Below, piece by piece: positions 16,328 through 23,735 of a DNA stretch of 40,161 bases. Source of the DNA: Gammaproteobacteria bacterium. Its GTDB lineage: Bacteria; Pseudomonadota; Gammaproteobacteria; Enterobacterales; Alteromonadaceae. The stretch lies in NCBI GenBank assembly GCA_018825965.1, contig JAHKAA010000032.1, forward strand, positions 1 through 40,161. Direction: 5' to 3'. The position numbers were made by a program, and so were the translations under genes. Numbering within the stretch: position 1 is the first letter of the stretch; the number at the start of each line of letters is the position of its first letter. The notes beneath the pieces are model-generated. The model was given only the letters and a program-made list of their open reading frames with translations, searched no databases and was not told the origin of the DNA.

Positions 16328-16373
16328 CAACCAGAAGAGTCTTCAACCAAAAGAGCCTCAACCAAAAGAGAGT
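16328..16373 (+). repeat. Three 15-16-base tandem repeats in a leader
   Basis: Three near-identical units beginning CAACCAGAAGAG / CAACCAAAAGAG / CAACCAAAAGAG end five bases before the SRPBCC start codon. Each contains AAGAG or AAAGAG, so each offers a weak ribosome-site-like string. Confidence 0.8.
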
Positions 16374-16377
16374 CGCT

Positions 16378-16917
16378 ATGAAACTTATAAAAATAATACT
16401 CATTGGTTTTTTACTGGCAGTAGCCGCTTTGTTGCTGGCTGCTTTGGTATTGCCTTCGTCCTATCAGGTGGAACGTAGTGTCAGCATAAATAAACCTAAA
16501 GAGCAGGTGTTCAGCTATCTGGTGTTGCTGAAAAATCAGGATAACTTCAGTGTCTGGATGGCTTTGGATCCCAATGTGAAAAAAACCTATAAAGGCGAAG
16601 ATGGCACTGTAGGTTTTGTTTCGGCATGGCAGAGTGAAAAAGATGAAGTAGGCACAGGTGAGCAGGAGATCACTGCGATCAAACCTGGTGAGCGTATTGA
16701 TTACGAACTGCGTTTTATCGCGCCTTTTGCTTCAGTTTCTCCGGCTTATATCCTGACAGAACAACAAGCTGCGGACCAAACCAAAGTCACATGGGGCTTT
16801 AAAGGCGAGATGCCTTACCCGATGAATCTGTTGTTGCTGGTAATGGATATGGAGCAAATAATAGGCAACGACCTGCAACAGGGTTTGGATAAGTTAAAAG
16901 TACTGCTAGAGCAATAA
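16378..16917 (+). CDS. SRPBCC-family (START/Bet v1-like) protein with N-terminal membrane anchor
   Basis: 179 residues. An N-terminal hydrophobic helix (about residues 4-27, IIILIGFLLAVAALLLAALVL type) is followed by a polyketide-cyclase-like fold: YQVERSVSINKPKEQVFSYLVLLKNQDNFSVWMALDP, later AWQSEKDEVGTGEQEIT, then VTWGFKGEMPYPMNLLLLVMDMEQIIGNDLQQGLDKLKVLLE. This matches the common SRPBCC architecture of small anchored proteins in gammaproteobacteria. They bind hydrophobic ligands; no reaction is known here. It stands alone between terminators. Confidence 0.85.
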   Translation: MKLIKIILIGFLLAVAALLLAALVLPSSYQVERSVSINKPKEQVFSYLVLLKNQDNFSVWMALDPNVKKTYKGEDGTVGFVSAWQSEKDEVGTGEQEITAIKPGERIDYELRFIAPFASVSPAYILTEQQAADQTKVTWGFKGEMPYPMNLLLLVMDMEQIIGNDLQQGLDKLKVLLEQ

Positions 16918-16931
16918 CCTCACTGCAACCA

Positions 16932-16960
16932 AGGGGGAGTTATTCCCCCTGAATTTTATT
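16932..16960 (+). terminator. Terminator of the SRPBCC gene
   Basis: A 7-base GC-rich stem AGGGGGA / TCCCCCT with a 5-base loop lies 15 bases after the stop and is followed by GAATTTTATT. Confidence 0.75.
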
Positions 16961-17041
16961 GAAGCGCCGTATCAGGCGCTGATACCAAACTGACGCCACT
17001 CTGAGACTGACCTTTTTTTTGAATCGGATATGCTGTTCGTA

Positions 17042-17077
17042 CCCAAAACATTTAGCCAGCAGGGCTGAAATTTTGGG
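17042..17077 (+). promoter_or_regulatory. Long stem-loop in the leader of the PixA-like gene
   Basis: CCCAAAA (17042-17048) pairs with TTTTGGG (17071-17077), and inside it TTTAGCC pairs with GGCTGAA with one G-U pair, giving a nearly continuous 14-pair stem. It ends about 40 bases before the start codon and may stabilise or control the mRNA. Confidence 0.5.
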
Positions 17078-17116
17078 ATCGATAGCAACTCACTTCACGA
17101 TGAAAAAGGAATGATC

Positions 17117-17650
17117 ATGTCTCTTATCAATATTCTTGTCGCAGTTAACGCCACTGAGCTGGCTGAGCGTTTAAACGATGGTTCGCTGAAACCAGGTTCA
17201 GTAGGCAGCCCAACTAATTTAGGTGCCTGGGGTGGTTCCGATGTGTTTGTGTCAATGATCACGCAAAACAGCTACATCGCCAGCAATCAGGGTGGTTCTG
17301 AACTGGATGTTAAAGCGAACTCAGGCGATACAGTACGCTGGGCTGTCAGCACTTTTGACGGTGATACAGACTACACAGCCTTTTTATACAATGGCAGCTT
17401 CAACCCGTCTTCCGGCATTACGGCTTTAAGTTATTTTAATATGCACACCAGTGTTTATTTACCAAGTGGTTCAGACCCGGTGAATGGCACTCCTGCTTTG
17501 TTCCACAACAATGCTTACGCTACTCAAGGCACTGTGATTGAAGCTGGTCAGAAAATTCAGTACACCTTAAGTTTCAAACTGGTGAACAACAGCACTGGTG
17601 CTGTTATTGGTTACTTTAGCTGGGATCCGTTTATCAGCATCGCTAACTAA
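17117..17650 (+). CDS. PixA/AidA-family inclusion-body protein
   Basis: 177 residues from ATG 17117, which has AAAGGA six bases upstream; ATG 17111 is too close to it. The start MSLINILVAVNATELAER, the middle FVSMITQNSYIASNQGGSELDVKANSGDTVRWAVSTFDG and the late KIQYTLSFKLVNNSTGAVIGYFSWDPFISI match the PixA/AidA family, first described from Xenorhabdus crystalline inclusions and from quorum-controlled AidA of Ralstonia/Burkholderia. The molecular role is unknown. There is no signal peptide. It faces the stefin-like gene across a shared terminator. Confidence 0.88.
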   Translation: MSLINILVAVNATELAERLNDGSLKPGSVGSPTNLGAWGGSDVFVSMITQNSYIASNQGGSELDVKANSGDTVRWAVSTFDGDTDYTAFLYNGSFNPSSGITALSYFNMHTSVYLPSGSDPVNGTPALFHNNAYATQGTVIEAGQKIQYTLSFKLVNNSTGAVIGYFSWDPFISIAN

Positions 17651-17672
17651 AAGTTATTGTTGCTTAGCATGC

Positions 17673-17702
17673 AAAAGGGCCTGAACATCAGGCCCTTTTT
17701 TA
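17673..17702. terminator. Bidirectional terminator between converging genes
   Basis: AAAAGGGCCTGA and TCAGGCCCTTTT form a perfect 12-base stem with a 3-base loop, flanked by A on one side and T on the other, so it can serve both the PixA-like gene and the stefin-like gene. Confidence 0.9.
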
Positions 17703-17727
17703 ATAGAGGCAGAATGAAGCTTTTTAT

Positions 17728-18003
17728 TCAGGGAAGAACACGCTCAACAGCAGTCACTACAGGGTTAGCGCCCGGAGCAACATAAACCAGAACTCTGGCC
17801 ATATAAGCGGAACTGCCCGGACTGACTACCTGAGCTTTACAGAAGTAGCAGTAGTTCATACCCGCCACCACTTGCTCCTGTGCGGCAAGAGGCTGATAGC
17901 TCACTCCCAGCAAAGTGCCAAAGGCTTCTTCAGCTTGTTTCATACCCTGAGTAAATTGATCTGGAGTAACCAGAGAGCTCCAGCCACCAACTTGATTTGT
18001 CAT
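17728..18003 (-). CDS. Small cystatin/stefin-like protein, probable cysteine-protease inhibitor
   Basis: 91 residues, no signal peptide, good AGAGGA ribosome site seven bases before ATG. Three features of type-1 cystatins (stefins) occur in the right order: an N-terminal glycine pair (NQVGGWS), the papain-binding hairpin QVVAGMNY at about residues 44-51, and a second PG hairpin in YVAPGANPVV followed by a hydrophobic strand. Length and lack of disulfide pattern also fit stefins; two cysteines (CYFC) sit after the hairpin. Stefins block papain-like proteases by inserting these three segments in the active-site cleft. Inhibition is inferred from these motifs. The gene faces the PixA-like gene. 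Confidence 0.78.
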   Translation of the reverse strand: MTNQVGGWSSLVTPDQFTQGMKQAEEAFGTLLGVSYQPLAAQEQVVAGMNYCYFCKAQVVSPGSSAYMARVLVYVAPGANPVVTAVERVLP

Positions 18004-18281
18004 AAAAATATCCTCTGTGAAATGCGATTAAAAGCCAGCTCCTTCAATGAGTGGCGCGCTGAGTATGGCCAGCAGGAAAAAAGCTACAGTGTCACTTTGG
18101 TATCAGATTGGTATGGCCTTAGTTTTATAACTTCTAAATGTTATAAAGTTGTAATTAATACTGGATTTGGCAGACATCAGGGTTCATAATTTTGTCTCTT
18201 TTTTGAAAACAAATCCTTTTACAATGTGGTCTGGCTTTGGTTCTGCTATTTCTCTTTTCTGGTCCAAGGAGTGAACGCCTT
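18004..18281. promoter_or_regulatory. Divergent intergenic region with a candidate operator
   Basis: This 278-base region separates the stefin-like gene from the XRE regulator. It contains the dyad TTTATAAC (18124-18131) / GTTATAAA (18140-18147), an AT-rich symmetric site of the sort bound by small helix-turn-helix regulators. No other gene is convincing here. Confidence 0.4.
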
Positions 18282-18506
18282 ATGCAAGAAGCTCTGGTAT
18301 TAAAAGTTGAGTTACTTAAATCATTGAGACAGCAAAAATTTTTAAGTCAGGAGGATTTGTTTAATGCTTGTCAGCAGCGATCGCTGCGGGTGTCGCTGGC
18401 AACCATCAAAAGAGCGGAGACAGGTAAAAAGGTAAGTTATCGTACAGTGCGGGAATTATCTGCCTTTTATGCAGTGCCTGCCGCTTCTTTGGTGGTGCCG
18501 GAGTAG
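18282..18506 (+). CDS. Small XRE-type helix-turn-helix protein
   Basis: 74 residues from ATG 18282 with AAGGAG upstream (spacing 10). Nearly the whole protein is one HTH: LLKSLRQQKFLSQEDLFNACQQRSLRVSLATIKRAETGKKVSYRTVRELSAFYAVPAASLV, in which LSQEDLFNAC and SLATIKRAETGKKVS are the two DNA-binding helices. It has no effector domain. Position suggests control of itself or the divergent stefin-like gene. Only the regulator fold is certain. Confidence 0.82.
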   Translation: MQEALVLKVELLKSLRQQKFLSQEDLFNACQQRSLRVSLATIKRAETGKKVSYRTVRELSAFYAVPAASLVVPE

Positions 18507-18522
18507 GTAAACTCCGGCTTTT
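18497..18522 (+). terminator. Terminator of the XRE gene
   Basis: GCCGGAGT and ACTCCGGC form an 8-base stem with a 6-base loop, followed by TTTT. The hairpin includes the last codons of the gene. Confidence 0.8.
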
Positions 18523-18539
18523 CACCTGAGAAGTTGTGG

Positions 18540-18944
18540 CTATTTCTCAGGAAAGCGCTGTTTCTCTGCCATGCATTTTGCTTTAGTCAGTTCAAAAACC
18601 TGACCTGATTTATTGTGCCTTAACTGGCATTGTCCCTGGTCAATTTGCAGCACGAAGAGGTTGGCTAAACCCATATGACGGCCGTCCAGTGGACGGCCCT
18701 TGTCATCTTTTAGTACCACGGATTCAATCCAGATTTGGCTTTCAAACAAGTAAGCATTATCGGCCAGCCGCACTAAAGGGCCACCTATGGCTTTTTGGAT
18801 CTGTTGTTGTAATTCCAGTTTTACTTCTGGTGATGTCTCTGTCAGCACAGCAGGTTCGGCGACAGCCTGAACCTGCTGACAGGCGCTGATCACCAGCAAT
18901 AAACAACTTAAAGTGATGTATTTTAAAAACATCAGTTTGTTCAC
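18540..18944 (-). CDS. Small hypothetical lipoprotein
   Basis: 134 residues. The N-terminus MNKLMFLKYITLSCLLLVISACQQ is a lipoprotein signal with lipobox ISAC. The mature part is short and without a recognised domain; it includes ESQIWIESVVLKDDKGRPLDGRHMGLANLFVLQIDQGQCQLRH and two further cysteines. Its GTG start overlaps the stop of the upstream peptidase gene (GTGA), with AAGGA nine bases before, so the two are translated together. It may be an accessory of the peptidase; this is inferred from the coupling alone. Confidence 0.8.
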   Translation of the reverse strand: MNKLMFLKYITLSCLLLVISACQQVQAVAEPAVLTETSPEVKLELQQQIQKAIGGPLVRLADNAYLFESQIWIESVVLKDDKGRPLDGRHMGLANLFVLQIDQGQCQLRHNKSGQVFELTKAKCMAEKQRFPEK

Positions 18945-20602
18945 TCTTGTTGGTCCTTCACAGGTACACGAATACTGTTGGTTAAAGGTTTTTCTGCTGG
19001 ATTTTTGACCGCAGGGCCAGAAGCTGTAGTGGAACCAGACAAGGCCGCACCCATACCAGACAGAGATCCGACAGCACTACTGATCCCTGAACCTGTTGAA
19101 CTCAGACAGCTGTCCGTTTCGATGTAATGCAAGGCTGTCTCCAGCATTCCCTCTTCAGGGTCTCCAAGCAGTTTGGAAAAGTCGTCCGCTGCTGCACAAC
19201 CTTTGATATCTGCAGCAAATACAGGCGCAGTGGTTGGTTTAAAACCATCAGCGTAATCACCAAAACCTTTGGAATTGATACCACTGAACTGAATAGTAAA
19301 GTAGGTGGTGCCGCAGTTATCTGTTGGATAAAACCCATAAGGTTTACCACAGGTTTTGCCACCTATCTGGATCACCTCAACATCTATACCACGCAGGCCG
19401 TTCATAAAAGCTTCACTGGCAGAGCAGGTGTTCTCAGTGGTCAGTACATAAATACGGCTTAAATTCAGATTGGGTAACACTGTACTGGTTAAGGTGCCAG
19501 CCTCGTAGTCTATAACGCGGTTATAAAAAGGCGTTGGGCTTAAACGTTCACCTGTGACAGGGTTGGTAGTGGGGTATTTATCATTAAACTGCAGGCGTTC
19601 AAAAAATCTGTTCTGAATAATATCAGGGCCAGTCACCATATAACCCAGCTGGCCTGCTAAGGCCAATAAGCCCCCGCCGTTATAACGTAAGTCCACCACC
19701 AGCTCTGAAATAGCTGCATCGCGGAATAACTCAACAGCGTTAATCAATTGCTGTTGGGCCGGCACTATATAGCTATTAAACTGGAAATAACCTACAGGAC
19801 CAGAGTCGGTATTCAGTACTTTGGCATTTTGCACCGGACTTGAGGCTACATCTGCAGAGCGGATCTGATAGCTGACTTCAGTGTTTTCCACAGTGCGGAA
19901 TTTAAAACTATGCTGCTCCCCTGTAGTGGCCGGGAATATGCCTGCATTGATAGTGTTGACCCCTGAGCTGCTGCTGTCATTAACAAAATCAACACCATCC
20001 ACCTCAAGTAAAAAGTCACCTCTTTTGACGCCTGCCAAAGCGGCCGGCGAGTTTGGTTCTGTGTAGGCCACAATAAAAGAACGGGGAGCCCTGGTAGAGC
20101 CTGCAGACCATTCTATGCCATAACCCGAACTGACGCCGGATTGAGACTGTTGCAGATAATCCGCTGTATTTTGGGTGAAATGAAACTGATCTTTGGCTAC
20201 GCCTGAATCTGTGACCGCTGTAGTTTTTAATAAATTAAAGTAAGCCGGGATACCATAACTGGCAGGATCCAGATCAGGGACTTCCCCGTACCACAAATAA
20301 GTTCTGTTATTCCAGGACCGCAACCACATCTTTTCATGCATGGCAGTACCTGCTTTATCCGGATAAACACCGCCATTAAAGGGGTCTGCACCGGTGCGGG
20401 GAGACACGCAAAAATCTTTAAATTGAGCTTCGTCACGGAATTGGCCTGCAGTCCAGCTGGGTGCTGTCGGAACACCACCGCCCGATCCACCAGAGCCGCC
20501 TGTACCGCCAGTGCCGGAATTGCCACCGCCTCCGCCACCACAAGCGGTCATGAGGATAAGGCCAGATAGGAGGCATAAGGTTGACTTTAAGTTCAGTTGC
20601 AT
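18941..20602 (-). CDS. S41-family (C-terminal processing type) peptidase lipoprotein
   Basis: 553 residues. Lipobox LMTAC puts the lipidated cysteine at 21, followed by a long glycine/serine linker (residues 22-43). A PDZ-like region lies near residues 160-250 (AALAGVKRGDFLLEVDGVDF). The S41 core has LVVDLRYNGGG (301-311), a catalytic serine probably S394 in NTCSASEAF and a lysine probably K420 in GKTCGKPYG, spaced as in CtpA. A low-complexity serine/glycine stretch closes the protein. It would act on the periplasmic or outer-membrane face. GGAGAG precedes the ATG. The small lipoprotein gene is coupled downstream. Confidence 0.9.
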   Translation of the reverse strand: MQLNLKSTLCLLSGLILMTACGGGGGGNSGTGGTGGSGGSGGGVPTAPSWTAGQFRDEAQFKDFCVSPRTGADPFNGGVYPDKAGTAMHEKMWLRSWNNRTYLWYGEVPDLDPASYGIPAYFNLLKTTAVTDSGVAKDQFHFTQNTADYLQQSQSGVSSGYGIEWSAGSTRAPRSFIVAYTEPNSPAALAGVKRGDFLLEVDGVDFVNDSSSSGVNTINAGIFPATTGEQHSFKFRTVENTEVSYQIRSADVASSPVQNAKVLNTDSGPVGYFQFNSYIVPAQQQLINAVELFRDAAISELVVDLRYNGGGLLALAGQLGYMVTGPDIIQNRFFERLQFNDKYPTTNPVTGERLSPTPFYNRVIDYEAGTLTSTVLPNLNLSRIYVLTTENTCSASEAFMNGLRGIDVEVIQIGGKTCGKPYGFYPTDNCGTTYFTIQFSGINSKGFGDYADGFKPTTAPVFAADIKGCAAADDFSKLLGDPEEGMLETALHYIETDSCLSSTGSGISSAVGSLSGMGAALSGSTTASGPAVKNPAEKPLTNSIRVPVKDQQE

Positions 20603-20707
20603 CGCGTCTCTCCATTTTACTGCATTGCCAGTGTCAGCCTGGCAGCTTAAACATTACCGGGCAGTTTACCCGAATATGTTTTGAAGCACTTCATTCAATT
20701 TAATTTT

Positions 20708-20729
20708 AGTTACATTAAAGTAACTTTTA
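20708..20729. repeat. AGTTAC/GTAACT inverted repeat
   Basis: A 6-base dyad with a 6-base AT spacer in the promoter region of the S41 gene and beyond the end of the next minus-strand gene. It may be an operator or weak hairpin; there is no T run on the minus strand. Confidence 0.35.
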
Positions 20730-20757
20730 TGCAGTCAGATATTGTACAAAGTATAAC

Positions 20758-21588
20758 TTAACGCTCAGAGCCAGGGTACTTACGTTTGGCGGCACATACA
20801 AAAGCAAAGTTTCCAGGCATGACCAATTCAGGGTGGCGGATTTTATTAAACAAAGCCCAACCCCCTTTATAGCGCCCTGGTTCAATACGATGCATATACT
20901 GCCCGCCTTTTTGGCCATCCAGCATGGCGATCACTCTGTTGCCTTCCACCACAAAACCATCACCAAAACTATCGACGAAGTTTCCTTTGGTCAGCAAGAC
21001 TCTGTCGTTACATAACTGCGCCGTAAACTGCAGCCTGCGTTGTTGGTCCCGTATTTTTAAAGTGTTGACTTCATAGCTGTATTCCCATTGATCAGGACTA
21101 AGCTGAAGTTCACCTTTTTCTACCCGGATCAGCACTTGCCCCCTGGTATCGGACAATAGAAAAGAAAAACATAACCAGCCGGATTCAGAATGCAGGGTAA
21201 AGAGTTCCTGTCCATTCACCCAAATGCAATATTGTTCGCCACCGCCGGGCACAAAGTCGGCGTAAACAGTATTCATCCCCACCGACACTTGCACTCTGCG
21301 GTTTGGATCAAAACTAAAACCCGGTTTATGAACACGTTGCTGGTTAAAAGGTTGGTTTATCCGTTCAACTAAAGTGCTGGCACTGAGCAAAGTGTTACGC
21401 AGTTGTTTGGCATGCAGTGGGCAAATCAATACAGCAGACAGGCTGTCTGGTGGAAAGTAGTAGCGAAAAACCGGAGATCCACAAAAGACACAGCCATAAA
21501 AACACTGCTGACGTGCTTCTGACTTTTGCTGATCGGTCAGATCTGTGGCAAGGGTTAAGTCTGGTTTATGTGCCTCAATTGGCTGCAT
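20758..21588 (-). CDS. Protein with a decayed HNH-like zinc motif
   Basis: About 276 residues from the ATG at 21588; the frame is open to 21774 but the extra 62 residues look non-coding. Near residues 29-62 there is CFYGCVFCGSPVFRYYFPP ... AVLICPLHAKQLRNTLL, which resembles the CxxC ... CxxH frame of HNH endonucleases, but the catalytic histidine region after the first CxxC reads FRYYFP and the normal LCxxHHR reads ICPLHAK. So zinc binding may be kept while nuclease activity is probably lost. The rest is beta-rich (YCIWVNGQELFTLHSESGWLCFSFLLSDTRG) and includes a conserved-looking DSFGDGFVVEGNRVIAMLD. I do not know its function. Confidence 0.65.
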   Translation of the reverse strand: MQPIEAHKPDLTLATDLTDQQKSEARQQCFYGCVFCGSPVFRYYFPPDSLSAVLICPLHAKQLRNTLLSASTLVERINQPFNQQRVHKPGFSFDPNRRVQVSVGMNTVYADFVPGGGEQYCIWVNGQELFTLHSESGWLCFSFLLSDTRGQVLIRVEKGELQLSPDQWEYSYEVNTLKIRDQQRRLQFTAQLCNDRVLLTKGNFVDSFGDGFVVEGNRVIAMLDGQKGGQYMHRIEPGRYKGGWALFNKIRHPELVMPGNFAFVCAAKRKYPGSER

Positions 21589-21757
21589 ATCGATAAAACC
21601 TGCATAAATGCGTTGTACACCTGAAGTCTCTAAATTAACTGAGGAGTACAGGCTTTCACAATGGCAAAAATCGAAAAAATGAAAAAAGTCCGACCAGTGC
21701 TTGCTTTGCTTGTTTCTGGTAGCTGGCCCACCTATGGCAACAACTTGTGTGGGGGAA

Positions 21758-22633
21758 TTAAAACGAGGTACCAAACACCTGATTATAAAGCCCTGTCAGT
21801 TGTTCCCTGTCGGCTGCATCCACCCAGGCTAAATGAGCGTCCAGATAGCGTTTTTGTTGCGACAGGATTTGCAGGCGTTGTTCAAAGAAATCTGTTAATT
21901 TCTGCCCTTCAGGTGTTTTTGCACAGAGGATATACCCCAACATATAAGGTTCTGCCTCCTGAATGCTAAAACTGGTCAATTGAGTGTCCGTACTTTGTTG
22001 CGCCAAATAATGCTGCATCACGTTTGGGTACTCGATCAGCAGGTCGACTCTGCTTTGCACCAGCATATCAATCAGACCGGCCGACATATCCACAGAGCGG
22101 CGTTGCCAGAATTTATGCTGCCATTGGGGTTGTTTCAGCAGTGTATCCAGTTGTTCACCGTAAGAGCGGCCACCCCCTACGGCAAAATGCAGTTTATGAT
22201 CGCTTTCAAGTAAGTGTTGCAGGCTCAGTTGTTGCTGATCATTCAGTTGCTGTTTGAGCCATGCAGTGGTTTTGGATGGGCTTTTGCTGTAGAGCCTTAA
22301 TCCTGGGAATACGGTGTGAGGAATAGCTGTGGCGTAACTGAAGGTTAAACGTTCCGCATTTTTTAACCTGTTGCCGGCGCAAGCTGAAGCTTCAGTTTTC
22401 AGCATAGCCATGGCGCGTTCTGTTGTGGTTTGGACAGCTTCAGCCTTGAAGTCTGAAACCCCCTGCATTAACAGATCTAAGGTGACACCATTCACATCAA
22501 GCGCCTGACGGTATTGTTGTGGCTGTTGATCCGGACTGCTGTCCGTCAGCCAGATAAATTTTTGCTGCGCTGTGCAAGTTAAAGCCAGTGACAATCCAAA
22601 CAATATAACAATCAAGGATTTAAACATGTGCAT
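21758..22633 (-). CDS. Periplasmic solute-binding-protein-like protein (TIGR02285-like)
   Basis: 291 residues. Signal peptide MFKSLIVILFGLSLALTCTAQQ, then a bilobed SBP_bac_3-like fold: WLTDSSPDQQPQQYR, TTERAMAMLKTEASACAGNRLKNAERLTFSYATAIPHTVFPGLRLY, FAVGGGRSYGEQLD, VDLLIEYPNVMQHYL. This pattern resembles the TIGR02285 group of periplasmic proteins, which lack transporter partners. The ligand is unknown. It sits between two minus-strand genes but is not tightly coupled to either. Confidence 0.75.
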   Translation of the reverse strand: MHMFKSLIVILFGLSLALTCTAQQKFIWLTDSSPDQQPQQYRQALDVNGVTLDLLMQGVSDFKAEAVQTTTERAMAMLKTEASACAGNRLKNAERLTFSYATAIPHTVFPGLRLYSKSPSKTTAWLKQQLNDQQQLSLQHLLESDHKLHFAVGGGRSYGEQLDTLLKQPQWQHKFWQRRSVDMSAGLIDMLVQSRVDLLIEYPNVMQHYLAQQSTDTQLTSFSIQEAEPYMLGYILCAKTPEGQKLTDFFEQRLQILSQQKRYLDAHLAWVDAADREQLTGLYNQVFGTSF

Positions 22634-22698
22634 CTGATCCTGCTGCGTATTTTCCGGATCTCAGCATAGAACAGTAGCAGCATGAATCAAAAGCTCTT

Positions 22699-23580
22699 TT
22701 ATGAAACAAGCTCTGGTGCCGGTGTTTTCCGGGCTGTCAGGCTGCTGCCTAAAGAGGCTGCAATCACCGCAAAAATAGCCAGCCACTGCAATACACTCAG
22801 TTGCTCAGCCAGAATAATTAAAGCTGCTAAAGCCGCTATAGCGGGCTCTAAACTCATCAGTATGCTGAAGCTTTGAGCGGGTAAACGTTTTAATGCCACC
22901 ATCTCAAGGCTATAAGGGATGGCGCTGGATAACAGAGCCACTGCAAAAGCAAAAGGTAAAACAGTCCAGCTAAACAAACTGCTGCCAGCTGAGGCTACAC
23001 CTATAGGAAACAAAAACAAAGCAGCTACCGCCATGCCCAAAGCTACAGCTGTACCGCCATGCACGGCGTTGCCTGTTTTTTGGCCAAAAATAATATAACC
23101 AGCCCAGCAGGCTCCTGCGCCCAAAGCCAAAGCTATGCCTACAGGGTCTAACGCTGTTGCTTCGGTTTGCCATGGCAATAACAAAGCTATTCCTGTCATA
23201 GCCAACACAACCCAAAGCAAATCCAGCTTATGTTTGGATGACAATAAGGCGACAGCCAAAGGACCTGTGAATTCCAGCGCTACAGCTATACCCAGAGGAA
23301 TACGTTCAATCGCCAGATAAAACAGCAGATTCATACCACCTAAGCAGATGCCATAAAACCATAAGGCTTTTTGGTCCTGTTTAGCGGGCCATTTTTTCCA
23401 GGGCTGAAAGACTAAAGATAAAATTAAAGCCGAAAAACCCACCCGCAATGCTGTAGTGCCTTCAGGCCCAATAATGGGAAACAAAGTTTTGGCTAACGAA
23501 GCACCGGACTGGATTGCCATCATGGCAACTAATACAGAGGCAATGGCCCACCAAAACGAGGCATTCCGGCTTTGTGGCAT
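22699..23580 (-). CDS. rhtA: EamA-family exporter, RhtA-like
   Basis: 293 residues from the ATG at 23580; the longer frame to 23709 covers the promoter region of the divergent peptidase gene. Ten membrane helices arranged as two EamA repeats (GASLAKTLFPIIGPEGTTALRVGFSALIL; ALGAGACWAGYIIFGQKTG; SSAIPYSLEMVALKRLPAQSFSILMSLEPAIAALAALIILAEQLSVLQW). These strings are typical of RhtA, the threonine/homoserine exporter of enterobacteria; actual substrates here are inferred. It stands alone and is divergent from the M28 gene. Confidence 0.85.
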   Translation of the reverse strand: MPQSRNASFWWAIASVLVAMMAIQSGASLAKTLFPIIGPEGTTALRVGFSALILSLVFQPWKKWPAKQDQKALWFYGICLGGMNLLFYLAIERIPLGIAVALEFTGPLAVALLSSKHKLDLLWVVLAMTGIALLLPWQTEATALDPVGIALALGAGACWAGYIIFGQKTGNAVHGGTAVALGMAVAALFLFPIGVASAGSSLFSWTVLPFAFAVALLSSAIPYSLEMVALKRLPAQSFSILMSLEPAIAALAALIILAEQLSVLQWLAIFAVIAASLGSSLTARKTPAPELVS

Positions 23581-23735
23581 ACAATTCTCACAACAGAACA
23601 AAAGAAAGCCTATTTTACCACTCAAATTCAGTGTCGGGCGACAGGATATATCGGATCTTTCAGGGGCTTTGTCTGGTGAGCTGACGCAGTTTGCGATAGT
23701 CTGCTGCATTATTTGTACAGCTTGTCAGGATTTTT

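Noticed and set aside
17872..18189. A 105-codon plus-strand frame over the stefin-like gene and its promoter
   Set aside because: It overlaps the supported minus-strand gene, has no recognisable domain and no ribosome site at its start.
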